Shown piece after piece: positions 8,640-16,582 of a stretch of 64,000 nt of DNA. Position 1 is the first letter of the stretch. Every line of letters starts with the position of its first letter. The position numbers were made by a program, and so were the translations under genes. Origin of the DNA: Pontibacter coccineus (GTDB taxonomy: Bacteria; Bacteroidota; Bacteroidia; Cytophagales; Hymenobacteraceae); assembly GCF_030546575.1 (NCBI RefSeq), contig NZ_JAUOTN010000006.1, positions 186,001 through 250,000 of the forward strand, read 5' to 3'. The notes below the pieces were generated by a model, which was given only the letters and a program-made list of their open reading frames with translations, had not been told where the DNA came from and did no database searches.

Positions 8640-9629
8640 ATGAAACAGCATTTTCAGCAAATCGACATCCTAAAGGGCCTGGCCATCATTGCCGTGCTTC
8701 TGTTGCACTCGCTCTCGCGGGAGCAGCTGGTAGCCAGCTACGCGGTCTTTCACATCTGGCAGGCGGTTCCGATCTTCATGGTACTGATGGGTTTGAATCT
8801 GGGGATGTCCTACGGCAGCAAGACCCTGCACTTCGACCAACTCTACACCCCGCATTATTTTCAGAAGAAAGCCCTACGCATCATTTTTCCGCTCTTACTG
8901 ATCTATCTTATTTCATTGGTCGCGGCTTATGTTTGGGAGCAGGTATACGCACAGGACGTTTATACCTTGGGCTGGAAGAATTTAATTGGTGTATTGCCGG
9001 TTTCAGGCAAGGGCAATTACTTTATCACACTTTTGCTGCAGTCCCTGTTAGCGCTTCCACTGATTGGTTATACCTTCAATCGCTGGCCTGTGCGTACCAC
9101 CCTGGTGCTGGTGCTCTCAGAAATCGTCTTTCAGCTGGTAGCCTATCAGATCAGCTATTTTGAGCAGGACCGCTACCTCTACGATGCGGCTCTGTTCCGT
9201 TACTTTTCGGCCATTGCCCTGGGGCTCTGGATCTCCCGTCTCATCACCAGATCTGACTACAGGTATAGCTGGCTCTTGTTCCTGACAGGAATTGCCAGTG
9301 GGGTATACCTCTACTTCCACCAGTATCTTGGTCTCAGCCTTCCTTTCATAAGACCCGAGTGGCAGGCGCAGCAGTTCCTAACTTTCCCTTATGCCGCTTT
9401 GCTGATTTACCTGGGAATACTGGCTTTCCCTCAGCAATCAGATTTTACAGCGCTCCGGGCTATGGCTACCCTTGGGAAGGCATCATACCACATTTTTCTG
9501 GTGCAGGTACTTTACTTTGGCTTGGTGCAGGATGACACGCATATCACACTTAATTTGGTTGTATGTCTCGTGGTAGGTCTGGCCTTCTACTGGACTGAAT
9601 CATATTTAAGCAAAATAATATCAAAGTAA
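8640..9629 (+). CDS. Acyltransferase-3 family membrane protein
   Basis: A 329-residue polytopic membrane protein with about ten hydrophobic segments. The N-terminus FQQIDILKGLAIIAVLLLHS is the hallmark of acyltransferase-3 proteins, with the conserved His in the first membrane helix. Such enzymes acylate sugars, exopolysaccharide, lipids or peptidoglycan. I chose the ATG at 8640 because the open frame upstream (from 8589) overlaps the gpsA terminator. The NUDIX gene follows after 37 nt. Substrate unknown. Confidence 0.75.
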   Translation: MKQHFQQIDILKGLAIIAVLLLHSLSREQLVASYAVFHIWQAVPIFMVLMGLNLGMSYGSKTLHFDQLYTPHYFQKKALRIIFPLLLIYLISLVAAYVWEQVYAQDVYTLGWKNLIGVLPVSGKGNYFITLLLQSLLALPLIGYTFNRWPVRTTLVLVLSEIVFQLVAYQISYFEQDRYLYDAALFRYFSAIALGLWISRLITRSDYRYSWLLFLTGIASGVYLYFHQYLGLSLPFIRPEWQAQQFLTFPYAALLIYLGILAFPQQSDFTALRAMATLGKASYHIFLVQVLYFGLVQDDTHITLNLVVCLVVGLAFYWTESYLSKIISK

Positions 9630-9666
9630 AAGTATATGTTTTCGCGCCATTTCAGTAACTTAAACT

Positions 9667-10059
9667 ATGATTACAAAAGTAACCTGTGCCTTGATCGAGC
9701 AGTTTGGTCGCGTGCTGATAACTCAGCGCAGCGAAACCATGCCGCAAGCCATGCTCTGGGAATTCCCGGGCGGAAAAATAGAAGAAGGAGAGACGGAGGA
9801 GGCCTGCCTGGTACGAGAAATACAGGAAGAGCTGAACCTAAGCATTACCCCGGTGAAGCGCCTTAAACCTGTGGTACAGTCCTATGGCGACAAAACCATT
9901 GAGCTTATCCCTTACATTTGCCAGTACAACAGAGGAGCGATTAAACTCGATGAACACCGGTCTTACCATTGGGTAGTGCCCCAGGATCTGGCCAATTACG
10001 ATTGGTGTCCGGCCGACATCCCCATCATGCTGGAATATGTGGCGTTGACAGAAAAGTAA
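9667..10059 (+). CDS. NUDIX hydrolase, MutT-like (8-oxo-dGTP diphosphatase type)
   Basis: A 130-residue protein with a Nudix box starting at Gly36: G-x5-E-x7-RE-x2-EE, reading GGKIEEGETEEACLVREI. The box ends in Asn57 where the consensus has Gly. The lead-in MPQAMLWEFPGGKIE and the WVVPQDLANYDWCPADIP tail match MutT-type proteins that clean oxidised dGTP from the nucleotide pool and prevent A:T to C:G changes. Cytoplasmic. A separate promoter for the next gene lies in the 63-nt gap. Confidence 0.85.
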   Translation: MITKVTCALIEQFGRVLITQRSETMPQAMLWEFPGGKIEEGETEEACLVREIQEELNLSITPVKRLKPVVQSYGDKTIELIPYICQYNRGAIKLDEHRSYHWVVPQDLANYDWCPADIPIMLEYVALTEK

Positions 10060-10111
10060 TTTTTTGCGTAACAAGTAAAGCCAACCTTTTCACGAAAAGG
10101 TCAAATTGCCG

Positions 10112-10119
10112 TACCTTTG
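10112..10119 (+). promoter_or_regulatory. -7 box immediately before the RsmF-like gene
   Basis: TACCTTTG matches TAnnTTTG; a TTTT at 10087-10090 sits 21 nt upstream as a weak -33. The ATG is at 10123, only 3 nt after the box, so the message would be leaderless or nearly so. Confidence 0.45.
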
Positions 10120-10122
10120 GGG

Positions 10123-11529
10123 ATGGAATTACCACAATCATTTGCGCAACGCATGAAAGGGCAATTGGGTCCTGACTATACCCGCTTCGAGGAGGCCTTA
10201 CTACAGCCCCCGCCTGTCAGTATCCGGTTGAACAAAAACAAACTGCCAGCGCAACCCAACCTACCGCGTATACCCTGGACGGAGACGGGTTATTATTTAC
10301 CTGAGCGTCCGCAGTTCACGCTGGACCCGCGGCTGCATGGCGGGGCCTATTATGTGCAGGAGGCCAGTTCCATGTTTTTAGAGCAAGCACTTCGTCAGCA
10401 TGTGGACCTGAACCAATCGCTCCATGTGCTGGACCTTTGCGGAGCGCCCGGCGGCAAATCAACTCACATCGCCAGCCTGATCTCACCTGACAGTCTGTTA
10501 GTAGCCAACGAAGTAATTCGCAGCCGCGCCAGTATTCTGGCTGAGAATGTGACCAAATGGGGGAGCGGCAATGTGGTGGTGACCAACAACGATCCGCGCG
10601 ACTTTGGCCGTCTGTCGGAGTTTTTTGATGTAATGGTGGTTGACGCCCCCTGCAGTGGCGAAGGCATGTTCCGCAAGGACCCGCAGGCCATGAACGAATG
10701 GTCAGACGAAAACGTGAACCTCTGCGCCCAGCGCCAGCAGCGTATCCTGATGGACGTATGGGACGCGCTGCGGCCGGGAGGTATCCTGATCTACAGCACC
10801 TGCACCTGGAATCTGGCCGAGAACGAACAGAACATCGCCTGGCTGGCCGATCAGGAAAACGCACAACCGCTCCCGCTGACCCTGGATCCGGCTTGGAGGG
10901 TCGAAGCTACTTCGCTCGCTGGTATTTCCGGCTACCGTTTTTATCCGCACCAGGTACAGGGCGAAGGATTGTTTTTGGCAGCGGTTCGCAAAGCCGGGGA
11001 GTATGAGGCACCACAGCGATCAACAAAAAAGAAAAAGTATAAGCTGGCACTGGCCGGCAAAAAAGAACGGGCCTTGGTCAATGCCTGGCTGGTGGAGCCG
11101 GATCGCTTTGCCTGGGTGCAGCACGGAGAAGTTATCTCAGCTATACCTGAAAATCTATTTGAAGAAGTGGACGAGCTTTACCAGAACCTCTATGTGATCT
11201 ATGCCGGTACGGAAATAGCCGAATCAAACGGAAAGAAACTGAAACCACTACAGGCATTGGGGCTGTCTCAACACCTGAACAAGAATGCTTTCCGTACCGC
11301 AGAACTCGGTTTAGAATCGGCCCTGCGCTACCTCCGCAAGGAAGACATCGGCATCAGCGGCAACAGCAACGACTGGATCTTACTCCTCTATGAAGGACTG
11401 CCCCTCGGCTGGGCCAAACAAGTCGGCAACCGTCTCAACAACTACTATCCCAAAGAGTGGCGCATCCGCATGGAATTGCCACAAGTTTTAGAGTTGGAAA
11501 GTTTGAGAGGTATAAATTTGAAAAGTTAG
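10123..11529 (+). CDS. RsmF-like rRNA (cytosine-5) methyltransferase, NOL1/NOP2/Sun family
   Basis: A 468-residue SAM-dependent m5C methylase. The SAM-binding loop is VLDLCGAPGGKSTHIASL; the two catalytic cysteines sit in VDAPCSGEGMFRKDP and YSTCTWNLAENEQN, and PCSGEGMF is the form seen in RsmF/YebU. An N-terminal RNA-binding segment and a C-terminal PUA-like extension (from about residue 300) complete the family layout. RsmF methylates C1407 of 16S rRNA in E. coli; the same target here is inference. I prefer the ATG at 10123 to the TTG two codons upstream, which lies in the promoter. Confidence 0.87.
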   Translation: MELPQSFAQRMKGQLGPDYTRFEEALLQPPPVSIRLNKNKLPAQPNLPRIPWTETGYYLPERPQFTLDPRLHGGAYYVQEASSMFLEQALRQHVDLNQSLHVLDLCGAPGGKSTHIASLISPDSLLVANEVIRSRASILAENVTKWGSGNVVVTNNDPRDFGRLSEFFDVMVVDAPCSGEGMFRKDPQAMNEWSDENVNLCAQRQQRILMDVWDALRPGGILIYSTCTWNLAENEQNIAWLADQENAQPLPLTLDPAWRVEATSLAGISGYRFYPHQVQGEGLFLAAVRKAGEYEAPQRSTKKKKYKLALAGKKERALVNAWLVEPDRFAWVQHGEVISAIPENLFEEVDELYQNLYVIYAGTEIAESNGKKLKPLQALGLSQHLNKNAFRTAELGLESALRYLRKEDIGISGNSNDWILLLYEGLPLGWAKQVGNRLNNYYPKEWRIRMELPQVLELESLRGINLKS

Positions 11530-11595
11530 AAAGTTAATGTGCATGTACTATAAAGTGAGACAACGTATTGATATGCAGCATTAATGTTCCCTTGT

Positions 11596-11616
11596 AGGGA
11601 CAGGTCGCGACTTGTC
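11596..11616. repeat. Palindromic GGGACAGGTCGCGACTTGTC repeat
   Basis: A near-perfect palindrome centred on GGTCGCGAC. Relatives are at 11766-11785 (GGACAGATCGCAAACTGTCC), 60614-60627 and 60854-60873, all between genes. They behave like a REP-type interspersed family. Confidence 0.65.
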
Positions 11617-11688
11617 TTAATCGTGCACAGTCAAACCCCGAGCTATACCTGTCCAGAATGTGCACCGGCAATCATTCTTTAATTTGTA

Positions 11689-11742
11689 ATAAAATACCAT
11701 GCTACAAAAAGCATTTCGCCTATCTATAGCATGGTATTTTAT
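11689..11742. terminator. Bidirectional terminator hairpin between convergent genes
   Basis: A 16-bp perfect stem (11689-11704 with 11727-11742) with a 22-nt loop; both arms end in A/T runs. It lies between the + strand RsmF-like and the minus-strand RlmI-like genes. Confidence 0.75.
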
Positions 11743-11765
11743 CGAAGTATCATCGGCTGTTGCGC

Positions 11766-11785
11766 GGACAGATCGCAAACTGTCC
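11766..11785. repeat. Second copy of the GGACAG...CTGTCC palindrome
   Basis: A 6-bp inverted repeat (GGACAG with CTGTCC) around a TCGC core, a degenerate relative of the palindrome at 11596, on the other side of the terminator hairpin. Confidence 0.5.
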
Positions 11786-11798
11786 TAAAAGTCTTAAC

Positions 11799-12986
11799 TT
11801 ACTCCACAAACAACACCAGCCCCTTCAAATACTCGCCTTCGGGATGGAAGATGGAGATGGGATGATCAGCAGGCTGGGAGAGGTGGTGCATGATCTTAAT
11901 GTTGCGCCCGGCCTCTATGGCAGCTGCCATTACGGTGTTGTTGAACAAGTATTTGTCCACTACCTGGGAGCACGAAAAAGTGAACAGGATACCCCCCGGC
12001 TTGATGCGCTTCATGGCCTCGGCGTTCAGGCGCTTGTAGCCCATCACAGCATTGTGGCGCACTTTCTGGCTCTTGGCAAAGGCAGGAGGGTCCAGAATGA
12101 TCACATCGTAGCGGTCTTCCTTGCCCTTCAGAAACTCAAACGTATCTACTGCAAAAGCTTCGTGGCGCTCGGGTGCCTGGCTCAGTTCGCCGTTTTTGAT
12201 CGTCAACTCGATCGCTTTCTTAGACACGTCAACAGAATGTACCTCTTTGGCGCCCGCGTTGAGCGCGTATACCGAGAAACCACCGGTATAGCAGAAGGTG
12301 TTCAGTACCGACTTGTCTTTCACATAGCGGGCCAGCAACTCCCGGTTTTCGCGCTGGTCGATAAAGAAGCCCGTTTTCTGGCCGCTCTCCCAATCGACGA
12401 AAAACTGGTGCTCATTCTCCGTCACCACCACGCCACCGTTGGACTCGCCAAACAGGTAACCGTTCTCCGCCTGCACAGGCGACTTGGCGGGAAGTGACTC
12501 CGCGCTCTTGTCATATACTGCCCGCAGATGCGGACCGTAGATCTCCTGCAGGGCTTTGGCAATATGCTCCCGCACCGAATACATGCCCAGAGAGTGCGTT
12601 TGGATAACGGCCGTGTCTTTGTACATGTCTACAATCAGTCCGGGCACGCCGTCCCCTTCAGCATACACCAGGCGGTATACATCTGTGTGCGAATTATCGG
12701 TTAGGCCAAGGCGACTGCGGTAGTCGTAGGCTTGCTGCACCTTGCTTTTCCAGAAGGTATAGTCCGGCTCGACCTGCTCAAAAGAGAACACGCGCACGGC
12801 AATAGAACCCGGCGCCCAATGGCCCATGCCCAGAAACTCCCGCTGGTTGGAGTACACCTCTACGGTGTCGCCTTCTTCGGGCTCCGTTCCTTCAATTCTT
12901 TTAATAGCGCCGGAGAAAACCCACGGGTGAAAACGCTTCAATGAATGTTCTTTTCCTTTGGCCAGGTATAATTTGCTATATGGCAT
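11799..12986 (-). CDS. rlmI: RlmI-like 23S rRNA (cytosine-5) methyltransferase
   Basis: A 395-residue class I SAM methylase of the RlmI/RlmK group. An N-terminal PUA-type domain (about residues 1-75, with HPWVFSGAIKRIEG) is followed by a central EEHEE-like domain and the Rossmann methylase domain: VLNTFCYTGGFSVYALNAGA (SAM loop), VIILDPPAFAKS and the catalytic FTFSCSQVVD. E. coli RlmI methylates C1962 of 23S rRNA; this target is inferred by family. Cytoplasmic, ATG start at 12984-12986, monocistronic by appearance. Confidence 0.87.
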   Translation of the reverse strand: MPYSKLYLAKGKEHSLKRFHPWVFSGAIKRIEGTEPEEGDTVEVYSNQREFLGMGHWAPGSIAVRVFSFEQVEPDYTFWKSKVQQAYDYRSRLGLTDNSHTDVYRLVYAEGDGVPGLIVDMYKDTAVIQTHSLGMYSVREHIAKALQEIYGPHLRAVYDKSAESLPAKSPVQAENGYLFGESNGGVVVTENEHQFFVDWESGQKTGFFIDQRENRELLARYVKDKSVLNTFCYTGGFSVYALNAGAKEVHSVDVSKKAIELTIKNGELSQAPERHEAFAVDTFEFLKGKEDRYDVIILDPPAFAKSQKVRHNAVMGYKRLNAEAMKRIKPGGILFTFSCSQVVDKYLFNNTVMAAAIEAGRNIKIMHHLSQPADHPISIFHPEGEYLKGLVLFVE

Positions 12987-13152
12987 CCAATATAAATATG
13001 ATGATTGTTTATTGAGCAGATGTTGAAATGATGTTCGTGCTAAAGCAATATGGTAGTATGAAAGGCTTGGGACCAGGCAATTTGTTCCGTATAAGACCGG
13101 AATTTTAAGTTTGCCATAACTTTGGATTCATAAAAACCTATGGAGCAATAAA

Positions 13153-13734
13153 TTACAATGTAATTACCTGCAAGTCTTTCAGATAGGTATAAAGTTTTTG
13201 GACAGGTAGGCCGACTACATTAAAATAGGAACCCTCGATCTTTTCGATCCCGATCTTGCCGATCCATTCCTGTATCCCATAGGCACCCGCTTTATCGAAG
13301 GGCTGGTAGTGCTCGATATAGTACTTAATCTCCTCGTCACGCAGCTTTTTAAAGTATACCTTGGTCACATCATGGAAGATGGTCTTGGAATTCTTTGTGA
13401 GGATGCAGACACCGGTAATCACTTCATGGTGGGTTCCAGATAAGGCTCGCAGCATAGCAAAAGCCTCTGAAGCATCTGCCGGCTTGTTCAGGATGCGCTC
13501 ACCCAGGCAAACAATGGTATCGGCCGTGATCAGCACTTCATTTTGCAGATCAGAGGTATAAGCATCAGCTTTGTGAGAAGCCAGGAATTCGGCCACTTGC
13601 TCGCGTTGCAGGTGCGCCGGAAAATCCTCGTCCACTTCTTTTACCCGCACCTCAAACTGGATTCCGAGCCCGGCTAAAAGTTCTTTGCGACGCGGGGAGT
13701 TAGAGGCAAGCAGTATCGGACGAGATAAATTCAT
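13153..13734 (-). CDS. maf: Maf-family nucleoside triphosphate pyrophosphatase
   Basis: A 193-residue protein beginning with PILLASNSPRRKELLAGLGI, the Maf signature, followed by SHKADAY, ITADTIVCLGERILNKPADASEAF and LSGTHHEVITGV. Maf proteins hydrolyse dTTP/UTP or modified nucleotides and affect septum formation in some bacteria. I placed the start at the ATG at 13732-13734, where the family begins; the frame is open further upstream but that part lacks similarity. The start lies 35 nt inside the end of the upstream DUF1015 gene, which implies translational coupling. Confidence 0.88.
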   Translation of the reverse strand: MNLSRPILLASNSPRRKELLAGLGIQFEVRVKEVDEDFPAHLQREQVAEFLASHKADAYTSDLQNEVLITADTIVCLGERILNKPADASEAFAMLRALSGTHHEVITGVCILTKNSKTIFHDVTKVYFKKLRDEEIKYYIEHYQPFDKAGAYGIQEWIGKIGIEKIEGSYFNVVGLPVQKLYTYLKDLQVITL

Positions 13735-14998
13735 TTTCTTTGATTGAGCTAAATAAGAATCCGCAGATTGTTTTCGGGTAAAAGAAGGTGGATTTCTGCG
13801 GCATGATGGCCCCGCTGTAGCATACACGTTTCACCTGTTCCATCGACACTTCGTTGGTGATCAGAGCCAATCGCGATTTGCCGGAGTCCACTTGGCTGAC
13901 ACAGGCCGTGAAATTGCGCACGTAACTCAGACCCGGGTAGTCGCGCTGTGCTTCGCGGCCTATGCCCAGCACTTTCTCGAAAACGAAATAATGCATCACG
14001 GTCAGGTCGAGGTCTTTTACTTCCTGTGGCACTTGCCAGTCGATCAAGTGGTGCACTTCCGGCTTGAGGCGCAGCTTGTAGGCATTGCCCGACAGGTATA
14101 GCCCGAAGGCCCAGTTCTTGCCCACGATCACCTCGTTGAGTTCGTAAGCATCCTCCTTCGGCGTTACCACAAAGTAGGCGCGCAGTCGCTCCAGAAACTC
14201 ATCATCCGACAAGTCAATTTTCTCCAGCACTCGGTGCGTTGGCAGGATGCGCAGGTCATCGGCCTCGGAGTTGGTCAGGTACATCAGGTGATAGTTGTAG
14301 GCTTCCGTCCCGGTGTGGTTCGGATTAGCGGCCATGCGCTTTTTGCGGTATTCCAGCGAGCCCTCGTACCGGTGATGCCCATCGGCTAACAGTACCTGAC
14401 GCGACTCCAGCACCTCTAAAAATTGCCTGATCACATCGTGGTCGTGAATCACGGCCAGCACGTCGCGTACGCCCTGGTAGTCTTCTGTCACATAAAGCGG
14501 CGATTGGATGCTCTCATCCATGTAGCGCTCCAACACAAAATCCGGATCGGTATAGAGTCCATGGGTGGCGCTGGTGTTCATCAGCGTCTTGTCCAGTAGA
14601 TCGATGCGGTCATTCACGGCGCTGGGTATCGTGTTTTCGTGGCGCAATAGCACGGCTTCGTTCCAGTCGTAGGCCTTAATGTGGCAAATGAATCCCTTGC
14701 GGCAATACTCGCGGTCGTTGCCGGGCAGCCTGAAATACTGGTAATACACATAAATGCCGGGCAGCGGGTCCTGCACAATCGTACCGGTGGCTTTCCATTC
14801 CTGCAGCATGTCTGCTGCGGTGTCGGCTGGCTTTTCGCCACGTGGCACCGAGAGGTGAATACTGTTGATCGGATTCTGGTACAGCGCCTCCCGCTGTTTT
14901 GCCGACACCACATCGAAAAGGGGAGAGGTCAGTTCTTCGATCGACTGGCTCAGCTCATCTTTGTAACGCCATGCTTTAATGGGTAATATTTCGGCCAT
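13700..14998 (-). CDS. DUF1015 family protein
   Basis: A 432-residue cytoplasmic protein of the DUF1015 family. Recognisable points are the N-terminal KAWRYKDELSQSIEELTSPLFDVVS, IHLSVPRGE, the LLADGHHRYEGSLEYRK motif in the centre (typical D-G-H-H-R-Y) and YHLMYLTNSEADDLRILPTHR. Family members occur widely, often beside serine/phosphoserine genes, but the reaction is unknown. It overlaps the Maf start by 35 nt; PdxH lies 61 nt upstream on the same strand, so the three may be co-transcribed. The 15001-15060 spacer holds four direct AGGTATA copies. Confidence 0.85.
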   Translation of the reverse strand: MAEILPIKAWRYKDELSQSIEELTSPLFDVVSAKQREALYQNPINSIHLSVPRGEKPADTAADMLQEWKATGTIVQDPLPGIYVYYQYFRLPGNDREYCRKGFICHIKAYDWNEAVLLRHENTIPSAVNDRIDLLDKTLMNTSATHGLYTDPDFVLERYMDESIQSPLYVTEDYQGVRDVLAVIHDHDVIRQFLEVLESRQVLLADGHHRYEGSLEYRKKRMAANPNHTGTEAYNYHLMYLTNSEADDLRILPTHRVLEKIDLSDDEFLERLRAYFVVTPKEDAYELNEVIVGKNWAFGLYLSGNAYKLRLKPEVHHLIDWQVPQEVKDLDLTVMHYFVFEKVLGIGREAQRDYPGLSYVRNFTACVSQVDSGKSRLALITNEVSMEQVKRVCYSGAIMPQKSTFFYPKTICGFLFSSIKENEFISSDTACL

Positions 14999-15006
14999 TA
15001 GGTTTG

Positions 15007-15057
15007 CTTACAGGTATAGGTATAGCTCTTAAGAGGTATAGGTTTTTCAGGTATAGA
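15007..15057. repeat. Cluster of four direct AGGTATA copies
   Basis: In the short spacer between DUF1015 and pdxH the heptamer AGGTATA occurs four times in the same orientation within about 50 nt (around 15013, 15019, 15032 and 15048). See the motif finding. Confidence 0.7.
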
Positions 15058-15059
15058 AA

Positions 15060-15710
15060 TTACGGAGCAAGGCGTTTACGTGCCCATTGCTGACCGGCTT
15101 GCTGGAACAGGATGCGGTCGTGCAGTCGATTCGGGCGCCCTTGCCAGAACTCGATGCGCTCTGGTTTCAGCACATAGCCTCCCCAATGCTGCGGACGTGG
15201 CACCACATCCAGGTTAGCGAAGTCATGCTCGTACTTTGCCTCCGCCTGCTCCAGTTCTTCGCGGCTGGTTATCGCGTGGCTTTGAGGTGAGGCCCATGCC
15301 CCGATCTGGCTCCCACGTGGTCGGCTGTGAAAATACACATCTGACACGTCCGCTGCCACTTTCTCGATCGAGCCCTCTATCCGCACCTGACGTTCCAGTT
15401 CTGCCCAGAAAAAGGTTATCGAAGCGTAGGGGTTCTCAGCCAGTTGCTTGCCTTTGCGGCTATCGTAATTGGTGAAGAACACAAAGCCTTCTGAAGAAAC
15501 CTCCTTCAATAGCACGACCCGCGCCGCAGGGCGGCAGTCGGCAGACACGGTAGACAGCACCAGTGCCGTTGGCTCCAGCACCTCCGCAAGGATGGCTTCG
15601 TTCAACCATACCTTGAACTGGTCGAGCGGGTCATTGGAGACAGATTCTTCTGAAAGCGCCTGCCGGGAGTAGTTCTTCCGGATAGAGGCAATGTCATGTT
15701 GGAGCGCCAT
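15060..15710 (-). CDS. pdxH: Pyridoxamine 5'-phosphate oxidase
   Basis: A 216-residue FMN enzyme that oxidises pyridoxine- or pyridoxamine-phosphate to pyridoxal 5'-phosphate. Visible signatures: DPLDQFKVWLNEAI at the N-terminus, AARVVLLKEVSSEGFVFFTNYDSRKG (FMN/substrate site), YASITFFWAELERQVRIEGSIEKV, SRPRGSQIGAWASPQS and the C-terminal family hallmark PERIEFWQGRPNRLHDR. Length and order are standard. ATG start at 15708-15710. Cytoplasmic dimer by family. Confidence 0.95.
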   Translation of the reverse strand: MALQHDIASIRKNYSRQALSEESVSNDPLDQFKVWLNEAILAEVLEPTALVLSTVSADCRPAARVVLLKEVSSEGFVFFTNYDSRKGKQLAENPYASITFFWAELERQVRIEGSIEKVAADVSDVYFHSRPRGSQIGAWASPQSHAITSREELEQAEAKYEHDFANLDVVPRPQHWGGYVLKPERIEFWQGRPNRLHDRILFQQAGQQWARKRLAP

Positions 15711-15986
15711 AGCGAAAACGATGATTTGCCCAAAATTATAAAATAATCGGCTGCAGGTTAAATTTTAATTAATATTGCAATAATTTAAAAATATTTTATA
15801 AAATTAGAAGACTTATTTCCAGTGTTGGCAGGCTTTGTGTGGTCAGCGGATGTTTTTAATTGACTTTGGCATTTTACAGGATTTGTACCCTAATGTGTTG
15901 TTTCCGTAAGAAGGTATAAACAGCAATTGCCAGGCCTGCCAGGCCAGAAGTTTATGTAAGGTATAGCCACTAAAACCTGGAAACCA

Positions 15987-16556
15987 ATGGAGGAAGAAAG
16001 CGAGAATAAGCCACAAAACGGCAGTATACTGATATCGGAGCCATACCTGGGCGACCCAAATTTTGAGCGCACCGTGGTTCTGATCTGCAGCCACGTGGAA
16101 GGCGAGGGAACTTTCGGACTGGTACTGAACCGTTTGTCAAACCTTAAGCTGTCTGACGTGGTTGATATATATAATGATACCTTTGAGGCCGAGTTAGGTA
16201 TAGGGGGGCCGGTGCAATACAACACTTTGCACTACGTACACCAGATAGCAGACCTGCCTCAGGCTGTGCAGCTGAACGACAACCTGTATTGGGGAGGGGA
16301 CTTTGAGTCGCTCCGTACGCTGATTGGCACCGGCGAAGTGACACCGGCAGATATCAAGTTTTTTCTTGGCTACTCTGGGTGGACGCCCGGCCAGCTGCAG
16401 GAGGAGATCGACAAAAATGTTTGGATCGTGAACAACAATGCTGCAAATAAATTATTTAATTTGGAAGCAGATACGCTTTGGCGTAACATACTGCGCCAAA
16501 TGGGCGGTAAATACAAGGTACTTTCAAACTACCCGGTAGACCCCCGCCTGAACTGA
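15987..16556 (+). CDS. YqgE/AlgH family protein
   Basis: A 189-residue protein with the YqgE/AlgH layout: GSILISEPYLGDPNFERTVVLICSH at the N-terminus, FGLVLNRLSN, then LGIGGPVQYNTLHYVH and FFLGYSGWTPGQLQEEI. The family is widely conserved and was linked to alginate regulation in Pseudomonas, but its biochemical role is unknown. No signal peptide. It is followed by the DUF349 gene after 26 nt, suggesting co-transcription. Confidence 0.9.
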   Translation: MEEESENKPQNGSILISEPYLGDPNFERTVVLICSHVEGEGTFGLVLNRLSNLKLSDVVDIYNDTFEAELGIGGPVQYNTLHYVHQIADLPQAVQLNDNLYWGGDFESLRTLIGTGEVTPADIKFFLGYSGWTPGQLQEEIDKNVWIVNNNAANKLFNLEADTLWRNILRQMGGKYKVLSNYPVDPRLN

Positions 16557-16582
16557 CAAAAAGTGGACTAAAAACTGAAGTC

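Noticed and set aside
11760..12497. Long + strand open frame of 245 codons inside the RlmI-like gene
   Set aside because: It lies wholly antisense to a clear methyltransferase and its translation has no recognisable domain; it is a by-product of the minus-strand codon pattern.
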